In this document: positions 14,888 to 22,906 of the stretch, piece by piece
Position numbering within the stretch: the stretch's first letter is position 1
Layout: the number at the start of each line of letters is the position of its first letter
NCBI RefSeq assembly: GCF_003443875.1
Contig: NZ_CP027482.1
Span: 2,852,001-2,916,000, forward strand
Length of the DNA stretch: 64,000 nt
Origin: Aeromicrobium sp. A1-2
GTDB lineage: Bacteria; Actinomycetota; Actinomycetes; Propionibacteriales; Nocardioidaceae
Direction of reading: 5' to 3'
Position numbers and translations under genes: made by a program
Notes under the pieces: generated by a model
What the model saw: the letters and a program-made list of their open reading frames with translations, nothing else
What the model was told of the DNA's origin: nothing
The model's database searches: none

Positions 14888-17278
14888 CTAGGCGACGGGG
14901 ACGGTCTCCTCGACCGGTCCGGCCTCCAGAGCGATCGGCCGACGCTTGGACACGTAGACCGCGATCGCGATGATCAGCGTGGCGCCGATCGCGATCGAGT
15001 AACGGATCCAGTCGTTGGCCTCGTTGCCGTAGCTGTACTTGACGACCAGCGGGACGACCAGCAGCGCCACCAGGTTCATGACCTTCAGCAGCGGGTTGAT
15101 CGCCGGTCCGGCGGTGTCCTTGAACGGGTCCCCGACGGTGTCACCGATGATCGTGGCCTCGTGGGCCGGCGATCCCTTGCCACCGTGGTTGCCGTCCTCG
15201 ACGAGCTTCTTGGCGTTGTCCCACGCACCACCGGAGTTGGCGAGGAACACCGCCATCAGGGTGCCGGTGGCAATCGCGCCAGCGAGGTACGCGCCGAGCG
15301 GTCCCACGCCGAGGCCGAAGCCGACGGCGATGGGCGCGAAGATCGCCAGGATGCCCGGCGTCGCCAGCTCACGCAGTGAGTCGCGCGTGCAGATGTCGAC
15401 GACCTTGCTGTACTCGGGACGACCTGTGCCCTCCATGATGCCCGGGATCTCCTTGAACTGGCGGCGCACTTCGTAGACCACGGCGCCGGCAGCACGGCCG
15501 ACGGCGTTGATCGCCAGACCGGCGAACAGGAAGACCACTGCGGCACCGATCAGTAGACCGACGAGGTTGGCCGGATCAGCGATGTTCAGCACGCCGGTGA
15601 GGGCCTGCTGGTCGCTGATCGACAGGGTGTCGGCGAAGGCGCTCTTGGCGGCGTCACCCTCCAGTCCCTGGAACACCAGGACCAGCTGGCCCTTGATGTT
15701 GTCGGTGAACGCGCCGAACAACGCGGTCGCGGCCAGTACGGCCGTGGCGATCGCGATGCCCTTGGTGATGGCCTTGGTCGTGTTGCCGACAGCGTCCAGC
15801 TCGGTGAGGATCTGGGCACCTTCCTCGTCGACGTCGCCGGACATCTCCGCGATGCCCTGTGCGTTGTCACTGACCGGGCCGAACGTGTCCATCGCGACGA
15901 TGACGCCGACGGTCGTGAGCAGACCACAACCGGCCAGCGCGACCGCGAACAGCGACACGATGATCGAGCCGCTGCCGAGCAGGAACGCGCCGAACACGGC
16001 TGCACCGATCACCAGCGCGGTGTAGACCGCCGACTCGAAGCCGACCGACAGGCCGGACAGGATGACGGTGGCCGCGCCGGTCAGCGAGGTCTTGCCGACG
16101 TCCTTGACCGGACGGGTCTCGGTGCCGGTGAAGTAGCCCGTCAGCGCCAGGATCAGCGCGGCGAGGACGATGCCGATCAGGACCGCAACGATCGCGATCG
16201 TGCGCGGCGATCCATCGAGGTCCGCGGTCGGGTCGCCGAACAGCTGGGCGGTCAGGCCCGTCGGCGCCGGGATGTTGAGATCGTCGAACGACTTGGGCAG
16301 GTAGAACCACGCAAGGACGCTCGAGGCGACGGCCGAGATGCCCGCGGAGAGGTAGAACGAGCGGTTGATCGTCGTCAGACCCTTCTCGCCGACCCGCGGA
16401 CGGGTCAGGTAGACACCGATGATCGCGGTGACCGCACCGATCGCCGGGACGATGAGCGGGAACACGAGTCCCTTCTCGCCGAAGGCCACCGAGCCGAGGA
16501 TCAGGGCCGCAACCAGGGTCACGGCGTACGACTCGAACAGGTCGGCCGCCATGCCGGCGCAGTCGCCGACGTTGTCGCCCACGTTGTCGGCGATCGTCGC
16601 GGCGTTGCGCGGATCGTCCTCGGGGATGTTCTGCTCGACCTTGCCGACGAGGTCTGCGCCGACGTCAGCGGCCTTGGTGAAGATGCCGCCGCCGACTCGC
16701 ATGAACATCGCGAGCAGCGCCGCACCGAAGCCGAAGCCCTCGAGCACGTCCGGGGCGTCACCCTGGTAGATCAGGACGACGGCCGAGGCGCCGATCAGGC
16801 CGAGGCCCACCGTCAGCATGCCGACGGTTCCGCCGGTGCGGAACGCGATCCGCATGGCCTTCTCGCGACCTTCATTCTGGGCGGCTGCCGCAACCCGGAT
16901 GTTGGCGCGCGTCGCGAGCCACATGCCGAGGTATCCGATCAGCGCGGAGAAGCCGGCACCCAGCAGGAAGAACATCGACCGGCCGATCCGGATCTCGGCG
17001 TCACCGGGCAGCAGGAACAGGAGTCCGAAAGCCAGCACGGCGAAGACGGCCAGGGTCTTGAACATACGGCCGAGGTACGCCGAGGCGCCCTCCTGGACCG
17101 CGAGTCCGATCTCCTGCATCTTCTCGGTGCCTTCAGAGGCCTTGAGTACTTCGGCGCGGAAAACCGCCGCCATGATCAGCGCAACGACGCCGATGCCCGC
17201 AACGACCGACACGATGATCGTGTTGTCGCTCGAGAGATCGAGATCACTGGCCGCCGCAACAAAAGTCGCGTTCGCCAT
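14888..17278 (-). CDS. hppA: membrane-bound H+-translocating pyrophosphatase
   Basis: Polytopic pump of 796 residues (about 16 helices) that couples pyrophosphate hydrolysis to proton export. The substrate-binding loops are plain: KAADVGADLVGKVE, EDDPRNAATIADNVGDNVGDCAG, and near the end GDTVGDPFKDTAGPAINPLLKV. The segment GNTTKAITKG carries Lys at the position that separates K+-independent from K+-dependent enzymes, so a K+-independent proton pump is inferred. The ATG at 17278 is chosen for its GGAGG 7 nt upstream; the frame continues 14 codons further without a ribosome site. It forms a single-gene unit closed by a strong hairpin. Confidence 0.95.
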   Translation of the reverse strand: MANATFVAAASDLDLSSDNTIIVSVVAGIGVVALIMAAVFRAEVLKASEGTEKMQEIGLAVQEGASAYLGRMFKTLAVFAVLAFGLLFLLPGDAEIRIGRSMFFLLGAGFSALIGYLGMWLATRANIRVAAAAQNEGREKAMRIAFRTGGTVGMLTVGLGLIGASAVVLIYQGDAPDVLEGFGFGAALLAMFMRVGGGIFTKAADVGADLVGKVEQNIPEDDPRNAATIADNVGDNVGDCAGMAADLFESYAVTLVAALILGSVAFGEKGLVFPLIVPAIGAVTAIIGVYLTRPRVGEKGLTTINRSFYLSAGISAVASSVLAWFYLPKSFDDLNIPAPTGLTAQLFGDPTADLDGSPRTIAIVAVLIGIVLAALILALTGYFTGTETRPVKDVGKTSLTGAATVILSGLSVGFESAVYTALVIGAAVFGAFLLGSGSIIVSLFAVALAGCGLLTTVGVIVAMDTFGPVSDNAQGIAEMSGDVDEEGAQILTELDAVGNTTKAITKGIAIATAVLAATALFGAFTDNIKGQLVLVFQGLEGDAAKSAFADTLSISDQQALTGVLNIADPANLVGLLIGAAVVFLFAGLAINAVGRAAGAVVYEVRRQFKEIPGIMEGTGRPEYSKVVDICTRDSLRELATPGILAIFAPIAVGFGLGVGPLGAYLAGAIATGTLMAVFLANSGGAWDNAKKLVEDGNHGGKGSPAHEATIIGDTVGDPFKDTAGPAINPLLKVMNLVALLVVPLVVKYSYGNEANDWIRYSIAIGATLIIAIAVYVSKRRPIALEAGPVEETVPVA

Positions 17279-17389
17279 GAAAAATCCTCCAAGAGATGGG
17301 GTCAGACATACCACGGGCAATCAACCACCCGCCGTGACGGAGGTTACATGCCGTCGCGCCGGAAATGTCTCAGGGGTGTGTCCCAGGTC

Positions 17390-17731
17390 TCATACGGCGC
17401 TGCGACGCGCCTCGTCGATCGTGGTGTGCAGACCGAAGACCTTGTCCAGCCCCGTGATCTCGAAGATCTTCAGGATCCGCTCCTGGGTGCAGACAATGTC
17501 GAGCGAGCCACCGTCAGCGCGCACGCGCTTGAGGGCACCGACAAGGACACCCAGACCTGTTGAGTCGAGGAAGTCGACCTTCTGGACGTCGATGACCAGC
17601 CGGGTGTGGCCCGCATCCACCGCCGCCACGATCGCCTCGCGGAGCTTGGGCGCGGTATAGACGTCGATCTCACCACCGGCCTCGATGATCTGGAACTCAT
17701 CCTCGGTGCGTGACGTCAGCGTCAGCTCCAT
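17390..17731 (-). CDS. STAS domain anti-sigma factor antagonist
   Basis: Single-domain STAS protein of 113 residues (RsbV/SpoIIAA type). It has the conserved phosphorylation site [19 protein letters not shown], in which the Ser would be phosphorylated by an anti-sigma kinase. In partner switching the unphosphorylated form binds the kinase and frees an alternative sigma factor. The ATG at 17731 has GGGAG 5 nt upstream; a GTG two codons earlier is too close to that site. No partner kinase or sigma factor is nearby, so its pathway is not identified. It diverges from the helicase gene. Confidence 0.9.
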   Translation of the reverse strand: MELTLTSRTEDEFQIIEAGGEIDVYTAPKLREAIVAAVDAGHTRLVIDVQKVDFLDSTGLGVLVGALKRVRADGGSLDIVCTQERILKIFEITGLDKVFGLHTTIDEARRSAV

Positions 17732-17811
17732 CTGCACTCCCTCTCTCGATCAGCATTCAATCACGATCGGCGCTCCACCGCCGGTGGGCGGGACCGTCAT
17801 GGCGCATCTGG

Positions 17812-17817
17812 GAGAAT
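17812..17817 (+). promoter_or_regulatory. -10-like element of leaderless helicase gene
   Basis: GAGAAT with a 6-nt spacer to the GTG at 17824, in the 92-bp divergent gap with the STAS gene. Confidence 0.45.
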
Positions 17818-17823
17818 CGGTGG

Positions 17824-20253
17824 GTGGACCCCGCCGATCTCGTGCTGCGCTACGGCGATCGGGTCACCCATGTCGAACGGGTTCCCGAACGACTGGCCGT
17901 GATCGAGCCCTGGCCGACGTGGATCGCGCCGGCCGTACGGGAGATGTACGAGGCCGAGGGCATCACCGCGTTGTGGGGTCACCAGGCCGAGGCACTCCAC
18001 CATGTGCACACCGGCCGACATGTCGTGATCTCCACCGGCACGGCCTCGGGCAAGTCCCTGGCCTTCCAGGCGCCCGCGCTGACGGGGCTCGCGGAGGGGC
18101 GGGCCGGTAGTGCCCTGCGCGGCAACCGGATGCCGACCGTCCTCTACCTCGCGCCGACCAAGGCGTTGGCCGCCGACCAGCTGCGCCGACTTGCAGGCGC
18201 CCGGGAGTTCGCCCGGCCGGCCACGGTCGACGGCGACAACTCCCGTGAGGAACGAGCCTGGGCCCGCGACCACGCCAACTACCTGTTGACCAACCCGGAC
18301 ACGCTGCACCACTCGATCCTCCCGGGCCACGCACGTTGGGCCAGGGCACTCGGCGGGCTGACCCACGTCGTCGTCGACGAGTGCCACCACTATCGGGGCG
18401 TGTTCGGTGCGCACGTGGCGCACGTCCTCCGTCGGCTGCGCCGAATCTGTGAGCACTACGGCGCCGACCCGGTCTTCGTCCTGTCCTCGGCGACGGTCGC
18501 CCAGCCCGAGGTGTTCGCGGCCCGACTGACAGGCCTCGAGGTCGTGCCGGTGACCGACGACGCCTCACCGCATGCCGCCCGCACGATCGCCCTGTGGGAG
18601 CCGCCGCTCCTGCCCGGCCGCGACCCGTTGAGCGGCGCCGAGACCGAGGGCGTCGTGCGCAGGGCCGCCACGACCGAGGCCGGCGAGCTCATGACGGACC
18701 TGGTGATCGGCAAGGTGCGGACCCTGGCGTTCGTCCGCTCGCGTCGCGGCGCCGAGTCTGTCGCGTCGACCGCGCAACGTCGGCTCGCTGAGGTCGACCC
18801 CGAGTTGGTCGCCCGCGTCGCGACGTACCGCGGCGGCTACCTGCCCGAGGAGCGGCGCGCCCTCGAGCAGCGGTTGCGCAGCGGCGACCTGCTTGGACTG
18901 GCCAGCACCAATGCCCTCGAGCTCGGCATCGACATCGCGGGTCTCGACGCTGTCATCAGCGTCGGCTTCCCCGGGACGCGGGCCGCGCTGCAGCAGCAGT
19001 TCGGCCGGGCCGGCCGCTCGGGCCGTGACTCGATCGGCATCCTGGTGGCCCGCGACGACCCGCTCGACACGTACCTCGTGCACCATCCGGAGGCGCTCCT
19101 CGGCACCCCGGTTGAAGCCTCGGTGTTCGACCCTGACAACCCCTACGTCCTGGGCCCTCACCTGGCCGCCGCTGCCCAGGAGATGCCCCTGACCGAGGCG
19201 GACTTCGCACTGTTCGGACCCCGCACGTCAGAAGGTGTGCAGGCGCTCGAGGCCGCCGGCTGGCTTCGGAAGAGGCCGGCCGGCTGGTTCTGGACCAAGC
19301 GGGAGCAGGCCAGCAACCTCGCCGACATCCGGTCGAGCGGTGGGTCGCCCGTCCAGATCGTCGATGCCGCGACGGGCCGGTTGATCGGCACGGTAGACGC
19401 CGCCTCGGCGGACTCGACGGTGCACGCCGGCGCCGTCTACGTCCACCAGGGCGACGCGCACCTGGTCGACGACTACGACGTCGAGCACGGGGTCGCTGCC
19501 GTGCACCGCGACGATCCCGACTACTCCACGATGGCCAGGTCGGTCACCGAGATCACGGTCACGCAGATCGAGCGCACCGTCGAGTGGGGCGAGGCGGCGA
19601 TGTCCTTCGGCGCGGTCGACGTCGTCAACCAAGTCGTCTCCTACATGAAACGGAGCACGAGCGGCGGAGGCATCCTTGGCGAGGAGCTGCTCGACCTGCC
19701 GGCCCGCACCCTCCAGACCAAGGCCGTGTGGTGGACGCTGAGCCCCTCGGCTGTCACTGCTGTGCTCGAGGACGCCGACGTGCCGGGTGCGGCCCATGCC
19801 GCCGAGCACGCGGCGATCGGTCTGCTGCCGCTCCTGGCCACCTGCGACCGGTGGGACATCGGCGGGGTGTCCACGGCGCTGCATGCGGACACCGGAACCC
19901 TGACGGTCTTCGTCTACGACGGCTACCCGGGCGGTGCTGGCTTCGCCGAACGTGGGTACGAGCTGGCCGGACGCTGGCTGCGGGTCACCCGCGACGCGAT
20001 CGTCGCGTGCGAGTGCGCGACCGGCTGCCCGTCGTGCGTGCAGTCGCCCAAGTGCGGCAATGGCAACGAGCCGCTCGACAAGGCTGCCGCCGTACTCCTG
20101 CTCGACGCCCTGCTGGCCAACGCCCCCGCCGACCAGTCCGACCACACCGGCCCGGCACTCAGTCAGCGAGATAGTAGTCCGGGGCCGCACGGGCCTCCTG
20201 CTCGAACGCCCACCGGTGACCCCACCACGTGCGGCTCGTCGCCCACGTCGTGA
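17824..20253 (+). CDS. DEAH-box helicase with DUF1998 zinc domain (helicase/secretion-neighbourhood type, MrfA/YprA-like)
   Basis: Superfamily 2 helicase of 809 residues. Motifs in order: Q-like WGHQAEALHH, Walker A STGTASGKSLAFQ, LYLAPTKALAADQ, VVVDECHHYRG (motif II reads DECH), LSSATV (III), LASTNALELGIDI, and QQFGRAGRSGR (VI). The C-terminal DUF1998 region holds four cysteines in CECATGCPSCVQSPKCGNGN. Bacillus MrfA, a relative, repairs mitomycin C damage with MrfB. Co-location with Tad genes is conserved in actinobacteria and gave the family its name, though the functional link is unknown. The last 95 bp overlap a convergent TadE-like gene, and the Ser/Pro-rich tail there looks unconserved. 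Confidence 0.9.
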   Translation: MDPADLVLRYGDRVTHVERVPERLAVIEPWPTWIAPAVREMYEAEGITALWGHQAEALHHVHTGRHVVISTGTASGKSLAFQAPALTGLAEGRAGSALRGNRMPTVLYLAPTKALAADQLRRLAGAREFARPATVDGDNSREERAWARDHANYLLTNPDTLHHSILPGHARWARALGGLTHVVVDECHHYRGVFGAHVAHVLRRLRRICEHYGADPVFVLSSATVAQPEVFAARLTGLEVVPVTDDASPHAARTIALWEPPLLPGRDPLSGAETEGVVRRAATTEAGELMTDLVIGKVRTLAFVRSRRGAESVASTAQRRLAEVDPELVARVATYRGGYLPEERRALEQRLRSGDLLGLASTNALELGIDIAGLDAVISVGFPGTRAALQQQFGRAGRSGRDSIGILVARDDPLDTYLVHHPEALLGTPVEASVFDPDNPYVLGPHLAAAAQEMPLTEADFALFGPRTSEGVQALEAAGWLRKRPAGWFWTKREQASNLADIRSSGGSPVQIVDAATGRLIGTVDAASADSTVHAGAVYVHQGDAHLVDDYDVEHGVAAVHRDDPDYSTMARSVTEITVTQIERTVEWGEAAMSFGAVDVVNQVVSYMKRSTSGGGILGEELLDLPARTLQTKAVWWTLSPSAVTAVLEDADVPGAAHAAEHAAIGLLPLLATCDRWDIGGVSTALHADTGTLTVFVYDGYPGGAGFAERGYELAGRWLRVTRDAIVACECATGCPSCVQSPKCGNGNEPLDKAAAVLLLDALLANAPADQSDHTGPALSQRDSSPGPHGPPARTPTGDPTTCGSSPTS

Positions 20254-20518
20254 TGGTGGCGACGTCGTAGTCCATCCGGCACCGACGCACCGCAGCCTCG
20301 TTGCGCTCGGCGATCCGACGTGCCTCCGCGCACGGGTCGCGCCCGTTGACGCTGGCCTGGGTCGCCGACAGGGCAGCCAGGTCGGCCGCGGCGGCGACAC
20401 GATGCCGCAGTCGCACGAGACCGGCCATCTCGGTGACCACGACCGCCACCAGGACCAGGACGACGGCCAGGGTCGCGACCTGGGCCGTCGCGGCACCTCT
20501 CTCGCTGCGCCGCTTCAC
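20159..20518 (-). CDS. TadE-like pseudopilin (helicase/secretion neighbourhood, Rv3654c type)
   Basis: Protein of 119 residues with a basic N terminus (KRRSERG) followed by AATAQVATLAVVLVLVAVVVTEMAGLV, one membrane helix laid out like a type IV prepilin. The cleavage position would be after Gly8, but the +5 residue is Gln instead of Glu. The soluble part has two Cys and the pattern AAADLAALSATQA seen in the mycobacterial Rv3654c family. It is last in the Tad operon: its GTG start overlaps the preceding TadE stop as GTGA. It is probably a minor pilus or assembly component at the membrane. Confidence 0.8.
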   Translation of the reverse strand: MKRRSERGAATAQVATLAVVLVLVAVVVTEMAGLVRLRHRVAAAADLAALSATQASVNGRDPCAEARRIAERNEAAVRRCRMDYDVATITTWATSRTWWGHRWAFEQEARAAPDYYLAD

Positions 20519-20865
20519 GGCGTCTCGATCGCGGCGACCGAGGTCGACCGCAGCTGCCGAGAACCGATGCCGGAGAAGTACGGGAGCGGCATCCGCGACC
20601 GGGCCGCGACCGAGACCTCGACGGTGCCCGCACCGATGTCGACCGACACGGTGGCCCCAGCCGGCGACTGCCTCCGAGCGACGCTCATGGCTGCCGTCTG
20701 GGACTCGCCCCGCGCCAGCATGCGAGCGGCCTCGCGGGAGGCATCCGTGATGCGGATCTGGGTCAGCCCGAGGGAGACCACCCACAGCAGGAGGAAGGTG
20801 AGTGCGACGAGGAACGGCGCGACCGTGGCAAGCTCCGCGGTCACCATGCCGCGCTCTCGCTTCAC
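20515..20865 (-). CDS. tadE: TadE family pseudopilin
   Basis: Pseudopilin of 116 residues. It starts KRERGMVTAELATVAPFLVALTFLLLW; Gly before Met with Glu at +5 is the prepilin peptidase site. Then comes GLTQIRITDASREAARMLARGE, the classic TadE segment. A beta-rich end follows, with no cysteine pair. It would sit at the pilus base or initiate pilus assembly. The GTG start overlaps the pilin stop upstream as GTGA, and its own stop overlaps the next gene the same way. In-frame codons upstream of 20865 belong to other Tad genes and are not used. Confidence 0.87.
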   Translation of the reverse strand: MKRERGMVTAELATVAPFLVALTFLLLWVVSLGLTQIRITDASREAARMLARGESQTAAMSVARRQSPAGATVSVDIGAGTVEVSVAARSRMPLPYFSGIGSRQLRSTSVAAIETP

Positions 20866-21071
20866 ATGAGCCTCATACCGAATCCCGGGAGGATGCTCTT
20901 GATCGTGCCCCAGCCCAGGGCTCGCTCCAAGATGTCTTTGAGGGACTCGATCCAGGGATTGTTGTTGTCGAGCAGCCCGAACTTGTAGAGGACTACGGCG
21001 ATCATGACGGCGCCGAGGGTACCGACTGTGTATTCCGCGGTCACCATGCCGCGGTCGTCGTGCTGGGACAT
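20862..21071 (-). CDS. Flp-like pilin (DUF4244), second copy
   Basis: Pilin-like protein of 69 residues. The leader SQHDDRG is followed by MVTAEYTVGTLGAVMIAVVLYKFGLL (prepilin site G|M with Glu+5) and an amphipathic tail ending GFGMRLM. DUF4244 proteins occupy the Flp major-pilin position in actinobacterial Tad loci. AGGAG lies 6 nt before the ATG at 21071. It shares the TAEYTVGTLGA core with the gene just upstream, so the two arose by duplication and have since diverged outside that core. Confidence 0.85.
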   Translation of the reverse strand: MSQHDDRGMVTAEYTVGTLGAVMIAVVLYKFGLLDNNNPWIESLKDILERALGWGTIKSILPGFGMRLM

Positions 21072-21091
21072 CGGGACTCCTTTGCAGAAGG

Positions 21092-21121
21092 GGCCCGGGG
21101 CGGCACCGGCCGCCCCGGGCC
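21092..21121 (-). other. intercistronic hairpin between the two pilin genes
   Basis: Inverted repeat with 13-bp arms GGCCCGGGGCGGC / GCCGCCCCGGGCC and the loop accg. It sits 7 bp after the first pilin stop and about 10 bp before the second pilin's ribosome site. It lacks a T tract. It could act as a partial terminator or protect the 3' end of the upstream pilin message, giving unequal pilin doses. Confidence 0.7.
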
Positions 21122-21128
21122 GAGCGGG

Positions 21129-21302
21129 TTAGAACGGGAGGATGCTGGGGATCTTGCTGATCAGGTCCTCGACGAGCTTGCCGAACCACGGCGACTGCCC
21201 CACTTTGACCAGGACGCCACCGATCGTGCAGGCCCCGAGGGTGCCCACGGTGTACTCGGCGGTCGTCATGCCTCGCTCGGCTTGGTGCAGGAAGTACTTC
21301 AT
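21129..21302 (-). CDS. Flp-like pilin (DUF4244), first copy, 57 residues
   Basis: Small pilin of 57 residues that length cut-offs would miss. It begins MKYFLHQAERG, then MTTAEYTVGTLGACTIGGVL with the prepilin cleavage site (G|M, Glu+5) and a single hydrophobic helix, and ends ISKIPSILPF before a TAA stop. AAAGGA lies 6 nt before the ATG. The core matches the following pilin almost exactly, but this copy has a Cys inside the hydrophobic segment. Being upstream of a hairpin, it may be the more abundant subunit (inference). Confidence 0.86.
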   Translation of the reverse strand: MKYFLHQAERGMTTAEYTVGTLGACTIGGVLVKVGQSPWFGKLVEDLISKIPSILPF

Positions 21303-21416
21303 GGTGTGTCCTTTCGACGGGTGAATGTGTCATCCAGAAGATGGGTCCGACAGCACGGTGATCTGCGAAGCAACATCGCGGCTGGGGACGGCCGCCGCTG
21401 TGCGGCCGGTTGTGGA

Positions 21417-22112
21417 TCAGAGGCTGAACGAGCCGAGCGTGGCGATGATCGTCGGCACGATCCCGACGAGGAAGAACGCGGGCAGGAAGCACGCGCCCAG
21501 TGGAGCCGCGGTCCTGACCGCGACCTTGCGGCTGTCCTCGCGCCGTCCAGCCCGACGCTCACGGCGCAGCTCGTCGGCAACCCCCGAGACGATGCGAGCA
21601 ACGGGCATACCCGACGCCTCGGCCCGCCGAAAAGCCCTGGCGACCGGGGCCAGGGAGGGATCTCGGGTCAGCCCCCGCCAGACCGCATCCGGATCGGCGG
21701 CAATCGCCAGGCGGCTGGCCACCACGCCGAGCTCGGTGCCCAGCGGATCGGCCGTGGCCTCGGCCGCGAGCGCGAACGCCGTGACGGGAGGGCGCCCGAC
21801 CGCCAGCGCGGCGACCATCAGGTCGAGGGCGGTCGGAAGCTGAGCAGCGATGCGTGCCGCACGGCGGCGTGAGGCCCCCGACTCCAGCCGACTCACCGAT
21901 CTGTGCACGACCGGCGCGAGTGCGATGCCGAGCAGCGGCCCGAGTGGCATGCCCAGGATCAGGACTATCGCCACGGGCGCGATGAGGGCCGCAAGCAGCG
22001 CCGGATCAACCCCGGTGCGGTCCGCCTGCCCGCCGAAGAGGCTGCGCCGCCGGGACCTTGTGCCGCTGGGCAGCAGGCAGGACACCGCGAGCGCGGCCAG
22101 GATCGCCGCCAT
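21417..22112 (-). CDS. tadC: TadC, type II/IV secretion F-family membrane protein
   Basis: Inner-membrane platform protein of 231 residues with a T2SSF domain: QLPTALDLMVAALAVGRPPVTAFALAAEAT, then a basic loop and two C-terminal helices (ACFLPAFFLVGIVPTIIATLG). The start is ATG at 22112, overlapping the tadB stop by one base (TGATG), or the adjacent GTG at 22115, which gives a GTGA overlap. Together with TadB it would form the platform that the TadA ATPase turns. A gap of 114 bp follows before the first pilin. Confidence 0.87.
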   Translation of the reverse strand: MAAILAALAVSCLLPSGTRSRRRSLFGGQADRTGVDPALLAALIAPVAIVLILGMPLGPLLGIALAPVVHRSVSRLESGASRRRAARIAAQLPTALDLMVAALAVGRPPVTAFALAAEATADPLGTELGVVASRLAIAADPDAVWRGLTRDPSLAPVARAFRRAEASGMPVARIVSGVADELRRERRAGRREDSRKVAVRTAAPLGACFLPAFFLVGIVPTIIATLGSFSL

Positions 22113-22906
22113 CACGCGGACCGCTCGGCATCCGCGGCGATCCGCTCGACCCAGGCGACGCCCAGGCACGCGAGCGCGCACCCAGCGGCAAGGCAGAAGG
22201 CGCCTGGCCACGTGCCAACGAGAACCGCGAGCGGATCACCACCCATGCCGGAGCCCAGCGCTAGACCGAACACTGGCAGGACTGCCATCAGGCGTCCGGT
22301 CGCCCGGGCCGGCGCCAGGCCCGACTCGACCTCTCGCTCGATCTCCTGATCCTCACGAGCGGTCTCCTGCAACCGGTCGAGGACGTGCGCCAACGGAGCA
22401 CCGGCCCGCTCGGCAACGAGCCAGGCCCCAGCCAGTTCGTCGAGGAGCTCCGCGCCGTGCTCGACCGCCGAGGTGCGCAGCGCGACCGGAACGTCGCCTC
22501 CCAGCCGGGCCGCGTGCGCCGCGGGTGCCAGGAAGTCGAACTCGCCGGCGAGGCCCGCCAGTACACGCTGCGGTAGCAGCCCCGCGCGTAGCTCGGCCGA
22601 GATCAACCCGATCGCCGCGACGACCTCCGCGCGACGCTCGCGCAGGTTGCGCCGACGGCGCTCGGCCCGCCACTGACGTAAGCCGAAGGCCGCGACGCTC
22701 GCTCCGGTGAGCAGCAGCACCAGCAACGGACCGGTCAGCCCGATCGCGACCGCCCCGATGAGGCACGTCGCCACCGCCGACCCGACCGGGCGCCGGGCCC
22801 GCCACCGGGGGCTCCCGAGCCCGAGCCGCTGCCGCACCAGCCACCGATCAGGCGGCCGACAGAGGACGGCCGCGATCGCGGTCATGAGTGCCGCGACGAC
22901 CGTCAT
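22112..22906 (-). CDS. tadB: TadB, type II/IV secretion F-family membrane protein
   Basis: Second platform protein, 264 residues. N-terminal hydrophobic helices (VGSAVATCLIGAVAIGLTGPLLVLLL) precede a basic cytosolic segment and the T2SSF domain with AIGLISAELRAGLLPQRVLAGLA and GAPLAHVLDRLQETAREDQEIER. Two more helices close the protein (LMAVLPVFGLALGSGMG and PGAFCLAAGCALACLG). Its ATG overlaps the tadA stop as ATGA, and its stop overlaps the tadC start, which implies strict co-translation. Confidence 0.87.
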   Translation of the reverse strand: MTVVAALMTAIAAVLCRPPDRWLVRQRLGLGSPRWRARRPVGSAVATCLIGAVAIGLTGPLLVLLLTGASVAAFGLRQWRAERRRRNLRERRAEVVAAIGLISAELRAGLLPQRVLAGLAGEFDFLAPAAHAARLGGDVPVALRTSAVEHGAELLDELAGAWLVAERAGAPLAHVLDRLQETAREDQEIEREVESGLAPARATGRLMAVLPVFGLALGSGMGGDPLAVLVGTWPGAFCLAAGCALACLGVAWVERIAADAERSA

